Assembly (NCBI GenBank): GCA_907163375.1
Contig: CAJQUW010005311.1
Location: 1 to 64,000 of the forward strand
Direction: 5' to 3'
DNA from: Prostheceraeus crozeri
Taxonomy: Eukaryota; Platyhelminthes; Polycladida; Euryleptidae
Length of the DNA: 64,000 bases
The stretch's first letter is position 1; each line of letters begins with the position of its first letter. Made by a program: the position numbers and the translations under genes. The notes under the pieces are model-generated. The model was given only the letters and a program-made list of their open reading frames with translations, had not been told where the DNA came from and did no database searches. This document shows, piece after piece, positions 11,511-21,652 of this stretch.

Positions 11511-12178
11511 TGGAAAAAGATTGAATCTTCTTTTAATTCGCTGATTGATACTGTCGATAATGTAGCTTGTGTGCACATCTAAACCGTCGTTTGCCAGGCC
11601 TACATGCAAGGTTGGCATATTTTTTTAAATACGAATTTTTGTGGTTTCATAGGTCAAATGCTTCACTGTATAATTTGGATTTGTGCAAGACATTTGAGGG
11701 TACATTATTGTTACTGATTTCAGTTAATGGGGAAATTATTTGACATCAAATATCAAATCGGCTTTTCTGCTTAACCGGCATATGTTGTCCACCGTGGGAA
11801 AATGTGTTATGGATTAATTTGTGCTGTTGTAAATTATTGGGATGATAAAAGATACTAAGATAGTTAAAAATATCACCTAATTCATTCTTATAATAGAAGC
11901 TCGATCAAAACCTGTGTCATTTACTATTTTTCAGTTTTTATATTCTGTATGGCCTATTCCTTCTCTTATGTGCGTCAAACACATTCAATACTTTTTGCAG
12001 CAAAAACTCTATTGTGCATTTCAGACCGCAATATCATTGTCTATCAAAGAGATATCATAAATGGGAACTGATTGAAACTGACCAAACCAGTACAATTGAT
12101 GGTAGAGGAACAATTACGACAGTTCTGTAGGCTGACATCTGCTGATGAGGTGAGTCTTTAAATTATGTGATACTTTGC

Positions 12179-13524
12179 CACTGCCTCCGAATGTTTTGGC
12201 TTTAGCAGCAGTGAGTTTTTCTGCTGTTAATCCTTGGAGCATTTCGTAGCAGGATGACTTCCATCAACAGTTATAATGTATAAATATGTAGGGCTATTCT
12301 TGTCACTGCCTCCGAATGTTTTGGCTTTAGCAGCAGTGAGTTTTTCTGCTGTTAATCCTTGGAGCATTTCGTAGCAGGATGACTTCCATCAACAGTTATA
12401 ATGTATAAATATGTAGGGCTATTCTTGTCACTGCCTCCGAATGTTTTGGCTTTAGCAGCAGTGAGTTTTTCTGCTGTTAATCCTTGGAGCATTTCGTAGC
12501 AGGATGACTTCCATCAACAGTTATAATGTATAAATATGTAGGGCTATTCTTGTCACTGCCTCCGAATGTTTTGGCTTTAGCAGCAGTGAGTTTTTCTGCT
12601 GTTAATCCTTGGAGCATTTCGTAGCAGGATGACTTCGATCAACAGTTATAATGTATAAATATGTAGGGGGGGGGGCTATTCTTGTCACTGCCTCCGAATG
12701 CTTTGGCTTTAGCAGCAGTGAGTTTTTCTGCTGTTAATCCTTGGAGCATTTCGTAGCAGGATGACTTCCATCAACAGTTATAATGTATAAATATGTAGGG
12801 CTATTCTTGTCACTGCCTCCGAATGTTTTGGCTTTAGCAGCAGTGAGTTTTTCTGCTGTTAATCCTTGGAGCATTTCGTAGCAGGATGACTTCGATCAAC
12901 AGTTATAATGTATAAATATGTAGGGCTATTCTTGTCACTGCCTCCGAATGTTTTGGCTTTAGCAGCAGTGAGTTTTTCTGCAGTTTATCCTTGGAGCATT
13001 TCGTATCATGATGACAGCAATCAAGTTATAATGTATAAATATGTAGGGCTATTCTTGTCACTGCCTCCGAATGTTTTGGCTTTAGCAGCAGTGAGTTTTT
13101 CTGCTGTTAATCCTTGGAGCATTTCGTAGCAGGATGACTTCGATCAACAGTTATAATGTATAAATATGTAGGGCTATTCTTATCACTGCCTCCGAATGTT
13201 TTTGCTTTAGCAGCAGTGAGTTTTTCTGCTGTTAATCCTTGGAGCATTTCGTAGCAGGATGACTTCGATCAACAGTTATAATGTATAAATATGTAGGGCT
13301 ATTCTTGTCACTGCCTCCGAATGTTTTGGCTTTAGCAGCAGTGAGTTTTTCTGCAGTTTATCCTTTGAGCATTTCGTATCATGATGACAGCAATCAAGTT
13401 ATAATGTATAAATATGTAGGGCTATTCTTGTCACTGCCTCCGAATGTTTTGGCTTTAGCAGCATTGAGTTTTTCTGCTGTTAATCCTTGGAGCATTTCCC
13501 AGCAGGATGACTTCGATCAACAAT
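12179..13524. repeat. 125-bp tandem repeat, 11 units
   Basis: Units start at 'ctgcctccga' at 12181, 12306, 12431, 12556, 12688, 12813, 12938, 13061, 13186, 13311 and 13434. The spacing is 125 except 132 after a poly-G expansion (12,666-12,675) and 123 for the two units with the variant 'catgatgacagcaatcaag'. The units are nearly identical, which indicates recent amplification. The open stretches 12908-13129 and 13281-13658 are translations of the repeat ('MYKYVGLFLSLPPNVLALAA' per unit) and not proteins. The mirror array in the right arm has only three units. Confidence 0.97.
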
Positions 13525-13580
13525 ATATTCAATTAATATCAACGGTAAATTTCATCAATGTTTTGCTACGGCGTAGGTTA

Positions 13581-13777
13581 ACTGTAGTTTTATCAATAGA
13601 ATGTGAGCGGTCTGCGAACCCACTTTATGCGTCAAGATCAAACCCACAAGTTTTATGATGTGTAAATTGTACATGTTATAATTATAATGCAATATATTTA
13701 CACATCGTTAAACTTAGTTTCATCTTGACTCATTAAGTGGATTCGCAGGATGCTCACATTTTATTGATAAAACTACA
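13581..13777. repeat. Hairpin (MITE-like) element in the left arm
   Basis: About 85 bases at 13,581-13,667 ('gtagttttatcaata' onward) are repeated inverted at 13,696-13,777 with roughly 80% identity, around a 28-base AT-rich centre. The same unit is mirrored at about 15,185-15,381 in the right arm. It looks like a small palindromic element captured before the arms were duplicated. Confidence 0.7.
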
Positions 13778-14380
13778 TTTCATCTACGATATATGCTGTG
13801 GCAAAATATTGGGGCATGTCTAGAAAACATTCTAAAAATGTTTCAAGATAACATTTTCATAATATTCTCATGTATTGTCATTTGAACATATAACATTTTT
13901 TGGAATGTTTTTATAGCAAATTCACGACATTTTCTGAACAGTTTTAGAATGTTTTTTGTTGGGAATTCACGTAAGAGTTGTGTAAGATAATATCAGAGAG
14001 AAATTTGAGACATTTTATTAGAATTTTACCAAATAATTTTCTATTTGCTAAAAATTGGCAAATCATCAGCTATGTTAGATAAATATTTGATAAAATTTTA
14101 GTAGAAGTTTAGTAAAATGTTGTCAAGTATTTGCCAAATATTTAACAAAAGCATCTGGTGTGTTCGTCTCGGGTCGTGAAACATCGGAAAATTATGGCAT
14201 TTCTACCTGAGCGCCTTATACGGACTTCTAAATATAGTACCCAATACAGGATTCCCGTCACAGTGCGATTAATCGCTATGTTCCGAAGTCAGCCACGTTT
14301 TTCGTGTTGCCGAAGTTCTGCCGAAAGTTGATTGACCGAATTATGACGCACTTGTGCCGACATTCATAAAAATGCGAGGT

Positions 14381-14388
14381 TATAAAAG
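14381..14388 (+). promoter_or_regulatory. TATA-like box in the palindrome loop
   Basis: TATAAAAG at this position is a good match to a metazoan TATA box and lies 103 bases before an ATG in strong context (14,491). In AT-rich DNA such matches occur by chance, so this is only suggestive. Confidence 0.3.
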
Positions 14389-14490
14389 CATTTCTATTTA
14401 TTTCATACTAAAACATCTTTCGCAGTTCATATCATAACACAGATAATATAAATTACGATAGAAACTTCATTTGAATTGAAACTGCTCAAG

Positions 14491-14583
14491 ATGGCCGAAG
14501 AGTCGCACTTTGTTGTTTTCGGCCCGGACACGGTCCGACATTTACATTTGCACAGGGAATTGAGTCCAATTATCATACTTTGA
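14491..14583 (+). CDS. Short open reading frame (30 codons) in the loop, candidate only
   Basis: The ATG sits in a near-ideal Kozak context (CTCAAGATGG) and opens a 30-codon frame beginning MAEESHFVVFGPDTVRH, closed by TGA. Local GC content is higher than its surroundings. I do not recognise the product. It could be a genuine microprotein, the first exon of a gene whose donor I cannot place, or chance. It lies in the only stretch between the arms that is not repeated, and has no recognisable neighbour gene. Confidence 0.2.
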   Translation: MAEESHFVVFGPDTVRHLHLHRELSPIIIL

Positions 14584-15184
14584 TTGTGATATCATGAAGG
14601 AAGATGTGTTTAATCGATGATTGATGGGGAAATTGGCAATTTTCATTATTTTTAAATGTTTTATAACAGCGATGCATATTATGAGAATTTTGTCCATGGA
14701 CATCAATAGTATCCTGCTTTATCCTGGCCAACTCTATATCCTAGTCCATCTCTCTATCCATAAAGAGAGGGAACAGCCCGGGACGAACACACCAGATGCT
14801 TTTGTTAAATATTTGGCAAATACTTGACAACATTTTACTAAACTTCTACTAAAATTTTATCAAATATTTATCTAACATAGCTGATGATTTGCCAATTTTT
14901 AGCAAATAGAAAATTATTTGGTAAAATTCTAATAAAATGTCTCAAATTTCTCTCTGATATTATCTTACACAACTCTTACGTGAATTCCCAACAAAAAAAC
15001 ATTCTAAAACTGTTCAGAAAATGTCGTGAATTTGCTATAAAAACATTCCAAAAAATGTTATATGTTCAAATGACAATACATGAGAATATTATGAAAATGT
15101 TATCTTGAAACATTTTTAGAATGTTTTCTAGACATGCCCCAATATTTTGCCACAGCATATATCGTAGATGAAATGTAGTTTTAT

Positions 15185-15381
15185 CAATAAAATGTGAGCA
15201 TCCTGCGAATCCACTTAATGAGTCAAGATGAAACTAAGTTTAACGATGTGTAAATATATTGCATTATAATTATAACATGTACAATTTACACATCATAAAA
15301 CTTGTGGGTTTGATCTTGACGCATAAAGTGGGTTCGCAGACCGCTCACATTCTATTGATAAAACTACAGTTAACCTACGCC
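15185..15381. repeat. Hairpin (MITE-like) element in the right arm
   Basis: This is the mirror copy of 13,581-13,777, with the same two 85-base inverted halves and AT-rich centre. Differences between the two arm copies are few. Confidence 0.7.
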
Positions 15382-15432
15382 GTAGCAAAACATTGATGAA
15401 ATTTACCGTTGATATTAATTGAATATATTGTT

Positions 15433-15768
15433 GATCGAAGTCATCCTGCTGGGAAATGCTCCAAGGATTAACAGCAGAAAAACTCAATGCTGCTAAAGCC
15501 AAAACATTCGGAGGCAGTGACAAGAATAGCCCTACATATTTATACATTATAACTTGATTGCAGTCATCCTGCTACGAAATGCTCCAAGGATTAACAGCAG
15601 AAAAACTCACTGCTGCTAAAGCCAAAACATTCGGAGGCAGTGACAAGAATAGCCCTACATATTTATACATTATAACTTGATTGCTGTCATCATGATACGA
15701 AATGCTCAAAGGATAAACTGCAGAAAAACTCACTGCTGCTAAAACCAAAACATTCGGAGGCAGTGGCA
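15433..15768. repeat. 125-bp tandem repeat, 3 units
   Basis: The inverse of the left-arm array. Repeat ends ('attcggaggcagtg') recur at about 15,508, 15,632 and 15,755. The inner unit keeps the 'tgctgggaaatgctcc' variant seen at the inner end of the left array, and the outer unit keeps the 'aaagaatcacataatt' flank. So the two arrays share both edges and differ only in internal copy number. Confidence 0.95.
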
Positions 15769-16435
15769 AAGAATCACATAATTTAAAGACTCACCTCATC
15801 AGCAGATGTCAGCCTACAGAACCGTCGTAATTGTTCCTCTGCCATCAATTGTGCTGGTTTGGTCAGTTTCAATCAGTTCCCATTTATGATATCTCTTTGA
15901 TAGACAATGATATTGCGGTCTGAAATGCACAATAGAGTTTTTGATGCAAAAAGTATTGAATGTGTTTGACGCACATAAGAGAAGGAATAGGCCATATTAT
16001 ATAAAAACTGAAAAATAGTAAATGACACAGGTTTTGATCGAGCTTCTATTATAAGAATGAATTAGGTGATATTTTTAACTATCTTAGTATCTTTTATCAT
16101 CCCAATAATTTACAACAGCACAAATTAATCCATAACACATTTTCCCACGGTGGACAACATATGCCGGTTAAGCAGAAAAGCCGATTTGATATTTGATGTC
16201 AAATAATTTCCCCATTAACTGAAATCAGTAGCAATAATGTACCCTCAAATGTCTTGCACAAATCCAAATTATACAGTGAAGCATTTGACCTATGAAACCA
16301 CAAAAATTCGTATTTAAAAAAATATGCCAACCTTGCATGTAGGCCTGGCAAACGACGGTTTAGATGTGCACACAAGCTACATTATCGACAGTATCAATCA
16401 GCGAATTAAAAGAAGATTCAATCTTTTTCCATACG

Positions 16436-16798
16436 ACCAGCTGGTACATTGATAATAGTGTGGTCCCAAAGAAGCCCTGTGATCCTGATTTTTAGCACGA
16501 CCACTTCACTTCAGTCATGTATCTTAGACAGTTTCAATGCCACATTGGTGGTCTACTTTTTAGTTATCCCTTTCTCTCTCAAGAATAGATTTTCAGTAGA
16601 TTCAATGACGCATGAGACGACTGCTGTGCACATTGCTAAGCGGTGCGCGCTGTCATGGTGAGGATTGTCCATAGAATATGGATTCTCTCTCTATAATCGA
16701 TGCTGATTCAGAATGAATTTCAGAGAGTTATCTTTCTTATGATTTGATACGATTTGATGAGGGACCACACTATCATCATCGTACCGACCAGCTCCCAA
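16436..16798. repeat. MITE-like hairpin element, right-arm copy
   Basis: The ends 'agctggtacattgataatag' at the left and the inverse of 'agctggtcggtacgatgatg' at the right frame a 363-base unit identical in layout to 11,147-11,510. The corresponding part of the older copy C (5,340-5,790) does not show it, which suggests that it entered after the lineages split. Confidence 0.6.
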
Positions 16799-17920
16799 AT
16801 GAAACACCCACTGAAAGACAGCCGCAGCTGCGGATTCTAATAGAGAATCCGGGGAACGCTGGCAATTTTTATGGAGGAAATTAATGTATATTTACCACTA
16901 TTTTTGGGAAATATGCCTCATCATCAAGGATCGAAGTCTCCACCTCCTATCATGATGAATCACACGATTAATTCTTTAACTGAATGTACATTTTATTTGG
17001 TAATTGAATGGCATTATAATTTGAATGGTTGGCTTAGAATGTTTTTTCAAGTCATCTGTTTTTACGCTTGATTTACAAGTACGATTTATTTGCTACTCAC
17101 ATGTCTGAATAGTGACGCACCATATACACTCCATCTGGACAATCGACGCTAATGATCTTAAACAAAGGATGGCAACATGCATATTATCTTCAATGAATAG
17201 AGAAAACAGCGCCATCAGTCTTCACTTTGACGAGCGGAATCCCACCCACACACTACATGAGGAATCCGTGAACTGACTGGTAGACGTAGAGCGCGGCGAA
17301 GAAATGCTTTGCAATGTTCGAAGTCGGGAGGCTCGCCATCTTGAAGACATGATAATCCCCTCTCAGAATAGGTCAGAAATATAAATTAGATAATTGCAGA
17401 GGTTGAGATGCATTAGAATAAAGTAATGCTTTAGAAATAATCATGAAAACTGATTACTCGTGCAACATGCTCGTGAGACACTCGTGAAACATCGGGAAAT
17501 TATAGCAACTCTCTGAGCGCCTTATACATAGACTTCTAAATATAGCACCCAATATAGGATTCTCGTCACGGGAATTCCTATCGTTTCCTGAGAACGATTA
17601 GAGCAAGTTCGAAGCGATTACTACAGTTCGAAAGGATCTCAGAGTCGGTGAAATTTCACACGACTTAAACTGTTTCTTCGATTTAAGGCTCATATCATGA
17701 CGTATCGAGTAGTTTTCACAAAGATAATACACAAGATTCATACAAGCAATATGGAAGTAAAACATACAATTTCGAAGATCTGATTGCCACATTCGTGCTG
17801 AAACTTATTTTCAAGCTCATTTGACCAGGCATCGAATCACAGGTCTTCAATGAGAGATATTAGTGAATCAATGACTATTGTGACAATTTCTCATAGATTC
17901 TTGTCAAGCAAAAGTTTAAT

Positions 17921-18046
17921 TTCAATTTCAATTTATTGTATTCACTACATGTTGGATGCATGTGACTAATCTAAATACAGTGCATTAATTACATGTATAA
18001 ATTCTAAGATATCAGAATAAAAAGAAATAAAGAATAAAGTCAGACT
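17921..18046 (-). repeat. 5'-truncated LINE tail inserted in the right arm only
   Basis: Read on the minus strand, the insertion ends 'caataaattgaaattgaaat', the typical short-repeat 3' end of many invertebrate non-LTR retrotransposons. The left arm has an uninterrupted sequence here ('gagcattaaacttttg'), so the insertion came after the two arms separated and was not overwritten by conversion. It is about 126 bases, far too short to encode anything. Confidence 0.65.
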
Positions 18047-18337
18047 TGATGCTCTTGACAACACACTGCGTTTTTGGATGGCATATCAGATCTTATCTGA
18101 AAACATGTATATTTAATTAATGTTTTGTTCTGATATTTAGGATAATTTGACTAATATTTCATAAATATTTAACAAAATGAAAAAGTTTTTTATAATTTCA
18201 TTATTTTGCTTAGAAACTGGTAGGCCTCTAACAAAATTAGCAAACATAGTAGGAATTTATCAAAATTTCTATTTTTCACAAAATTAGCAAACAGCTAGCA
18301 AGTTTCTAACAAAATTATTCGGTTTGCTCGTCCCGGG

Positions 18338-19482
18338 AGGATGCATCCATGATCGTCTGTGGTTGGATTACGCATATGACATTCATTCCGACATCGTGGC
18401 TGCAAAGATGGACAAAAGATGTGTCTAACCTTAAGAGACCTTTTGTTTAAAACTACTTAAGTTTGTGGGGCTCATACTGTCTCTGATCGACACTCTATTT
18501 ATATATCCCTACTCCATGGCATGAAGCCTTGTAAATAATAAAGCTTCTTGTCCTAATAATGTTATCCGATGTCTATGCTTGCAATCATAGAGTAAGTATA
18601 TTAGGTACAATGGTAACTCCGCATTTATTAAATCCCCAATGTGTATACACTTTCGATTTTATTAAATGAACTCACAGGCGATACAGTCAGAATTGCTTCC
18701 AAATTGGAGATATATCGCATTTATGCAGTTTTGAAGAAATTACAACGGAATTGACTAATCATGATAACTTAAAGCATCAGGAAATTATATTATTTTACAG
18801 ATAGTCTGTGTCTGACAGCCTTGGCGAGGTAATGTTTGTTAAATTGGCAGCTCGATGACCTGCGCCATAAATGACCTGCGCTATTGCTTTCCTGCTGAAT
18901 CTCAAGAGATTCAAGAGAATCACAGATTAATGACGTAATGTCCAAAGTTATTTAAACATTTGGATGTCATTGGTGATGTCGCATCATGCAGTGACAGCCG
19001 AAAATAACTCCATGGTTGTCGCTTCTCCATAGACTAGTGCAGAGTCGACTCGTCGTAAAACAGAGCATGATGTGCAGTCCGTCTGGTGCTCTTCTGTGTT
19101 GCATCCACCACCATATAACCCATAGACATCGAAATCTGTGATGTAACTGTGATATCTGTGATAAACATCTGTGATATGTCTGTAATATAACCGATATTGG
19201 GAATCCTCACGAACGATGTCACGTACCAATGAAAGGAGTTGCATACTTGTCTCCGACGGATAGCTTCATTCAGAAGCCTGGCACTCGACTTGCCTTACAT
19301 TGTGACCCACAGCAATTCAATTGAATCCAATGTGAATCTGGAGCTGATTCACTGCATGATTCACATATGACTGACATATGACGGAACTAAAATTGTAAAA
19401 GGCCTAATTATATTTTAAATGAGTTTTAATGCGCAAATTTTAAACTGTCGTATCTCTGTTTGATACACATGCTCCTTTGTTG
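18338..19482. other. Unassigned flank right of the palindrome
   Basis: There is no gene I can support. Around 19,130-19,195 a short degenerate repeat ('ctgtgatat') occurs several times. The stretch 18,538-18,580 resembles 4,690-4,730. The open stretches at 18984-19244 have no recognisable product. Confidence 0.4.
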
Positions 19483-20105
19483 TAGCCACAGAATTAGATT
19501 CATCTGCGCGCGCTTCTGTTTCCTAGAAAGGAAGAATTGTATGTAACCTTAATATCGAAATGGCACATCACATTACATCACACAACTTGCTCCTTCTCGA
19601 ATGGATAATTCATGTATCGCTTGTTATCACTAATAGCATCATCCTAATAGCTGTCAGCAAAGGACACCAGAGCCAGTGAGAGATGCGTGCGTGCTGTGCT
19701 ATCACTTCGCGCACACCAAAACACATCGATGTGTGGCTTCGATTCAATGTATGCACTATACAGTGAGCAATGCCGAGGAGAGGATGTGAAAACATCAAGT
19801 GAACTAATTTTCGCACGCCTGCTACTTTCTTTAATAATGATCGGAAGGGTCAACATTATGGAGAAAACTTGTGGGCAATGATCTGAATTCTTCGAATCTG
19901 AAGGAATTTTGGCAATCGAAGCACTTCGCTGTAGCTCACATTAATCCTCAAGCGACGCACGACTTATTTCCTATCTCTGTAAGGTATTAGGAATTCCTTT
20001 TTGCCCACCTAATAGTTTCCTCAATGTGCCGTCCATTTCGTATTAATTACACTTCTAGCAAACCGAAGCAGATAAACAAAATATTTAATTCTGTGGTTGT
20101 AGCAT
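19483..20105 (-). repeat. Interspersed repeat X, minus-strand copy
   Basis: The reverse complement of this stretch aligns by eye with 38,050-38,672. Shared strings include 'aaccacagaatt', 'ctagaagtg', 'aggtccttccgatcattatt'-like blocks, 'gaattcagatca' and 'gtgcgcgaagtgatatcac'-like blocks. Divergence is substantial (roughly a fifth of positions). There is no long open frame common to both copies and no obvious terminal repeats. It is an unclassified family, perhaps a non-autonomous element. Confidence 0.6.
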
Positions 20106-21650
20106 TACTCATGCAGACTATGATGAGAATGACGAGAGGTGAGCAGAAATTCGCCTGTTGGTGACTACAATGCTTCTTTTCATTGTTGTTTCATTCGCTC
20201 ATGGCTACATATTAGTTCACCTTAAAGATTGCATACATGGCTTGGTTTCGCACAGTTTACGCTGACCGAGGAAAGCCACGGTTCGACGATGTTATGTATT
20301 CGGTTGCAGTCTACACGCTCCGACGTTTATTTCGGTCTTGTTCCGAAATAGCAGTCCGTTGAAACGTGTGACCTTTAACCGAATGTACAATGTTGTCGAA
20401 CAGTGATTTTCCCTCCGTCAACTTATATTAGTTCTCTTGCACAGACCACCCAAACACACGCTTTTTTGCAAATATGCCTGAATTTTTGATTTTATCGAGT
20501 TGCATTCGTTTATTTTTTTTGAAAATTTTTCGTAGTAGACCTTTTTCATGTCTACAATGCAACGTGACTTCAAGTTTGTTGCTTTTGACTTAGGTCATGC
20601 AATCATCCATGTGATGACGATTGAAAACAGATCCTGACGATTGCATGATTTTATGTAGGCCTAATAGCTACCTTATACTGGAATTGGAAAATGTGCCCTT
20701 ATTAGCAAGAAAGTGATGTTGTAGCAATTCTTGAAGGCAAATCCTTTTCGTAGTGCGTTCCGGTATATGCACTTATACCGGTGATTATATGCACTATTAT
20801 TTTTACAGTATATAACTTTGAGGCCATGGTGCTATAGCTTTTACACGGTGAATTTTTTATTAAACTGGCAGTTTCACTGTGATTTTCGTGATGTACGTGT
20901 AACTAGGCAAAAAGTTGATGTGTATCATGATCATTTTGCATCTACTGGTAAAGACATAAATATGATACTGACATGAACGGATCTTTTCATTCCTATTTTC
21001 ATGTGACCACCTGAAACTTTCTTTGTTATAGATAGAAGAACAGATCATCCAGTAGGCCTAATGCACTATTTTGTAAACAATTTGTTCACTCTTGTTTACT
21101 ACAGTCATACTGATTTCGTCATACTTCACCCGCCATATGCATGTATTTTCATAGCTTCTGTGTGCTGAGCTATGCGGTATCGACCTATCTCGTGTACTTC
21201 AGCAACTCGTGACTTCTGGCAAATGTGTCAGTAAATAGGAATGCCCAGATAAAATTCAACGAGATAAAGTGGTGTTGTGTCCAAGACAATGAGAACCGTA
21301 TCGTAATGCTTGGACTTGGTTTTAGATAAATTATTTTGACTATTTGTTATGTTTTGAATTGAATTGGAAAGAGGGAATATTGAAAGATAGTGATTTTATT
21401 TTCGTTATTACAAAATAACGAAGACGACAATAATGTCAGTATTTTTCAATATTGGCTATCTCGGATTCAATTCAACGCTTGACCTTGGTTGCACATTTTA
21501 GTAGAAGTGCATGGAGCATGATCTTGATATATGGCCTTTGAAGTAGGCTGCATAGTGATTTAACCAATATTATCATTTTTCATCGGATTTCATCAATTTA
21601 TGTTTATAATACTGATATATTTTGCCACTGTTAAGTTTTAATTGAAAAAG
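20106..21650. other. Unassigned AT-rich sequence
   Basis: No open frame of interest, terminal repeats or RNA gene can be recognised. Small motifs such as 'taggcctaat' recur here as elsewhere in the window. Confidence 0.4.
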
Positions 21651-21652
21651 TA

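Larger units (their letters stand above)
9737..14173 (+). mobile_element. Left arm of the large inverted repeat, an element with CCCGGGACGA ends
   Basis: This 4.4-kb unit is bounded by CCCGGGACGAGCAAACC at the left and the inverse of CCCGAGACGAACACACC at the right. In order it holds a 0.6-kb unique part, the inverted counterpart of copy C (about 10,375-12,170), the 125-bp tandem array (12,179-13,524), a small hairpin element (13,581-13,777) and an AT-rich end. It mirrors the right arm at roughly 99% in the parts I compared: the 70-codon open stretch at 11281-11493 translates identically to 16449-16661. No transposase is visible, so it is non-autonomous. I find no convincing target duplication, so the superfamily is open; foldback-like is the best description. 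Confidence 0.75.
14174..14776. other. Loop between the two arms; starts with copy C, segment 4
   Basis: The first hundred bases ('gtgaaacatcgg', 'gcgccttatac', 'gacttctaaatatag', 'acccaata') match 17,484-17,570 and are the continuation of copy C interrupted at 9,736. The rest (about 14,270-14,776) occurs nowhere else in the window that I can see. It includes a TATA-like box and a short reading frame, listed separately. Confidence 0.7.
14777..18337 (-). mobile_element. Right arm of the large inverted repeat
   Basis: The mirror of the left arm (3.56 kb) begins CCCGGGACGAACACACC at 14,777 and ends with the inverse of CCCGGGACGAGCAAACC at 18,337. It is shorter than the left arm because the tandem array has 3 units instead of 11 (about 1 kb less). 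It also has a 126-base retrotransposon tail (17,921-18,046) that the left arm lacks. The open stretches at 16449-16661, 16871-17071 and 17598-17792 are copies of those in the left arm and have no recognised product. Near identity of the arms implies a recent inverted duplication or ongoing gene conversion. Confidence 0.75.

Noticed and set aside
12179-13524. CRISPR-like regular repeat
   Set aside because: Units are contiguous without unique spacers, far longer than CRISPR repeats, and the context is eukaryotic.
12908-13658. Open frames with repeated MYKYVGLFLSLPP strings
   Set aside because: They are translations of the 125-bp tandem repeat and occur in mirror form in the other arm; there is no evidence of a protein.
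9737-18337. Target-site duplication for the palindrome or for each arm
   Set aside because: Flanks such as 'atacatactc' against 'tcgtgaaaca', and 'gggaacag' against 'aggatgca', show no convincing direct repeat, so none is claimed.
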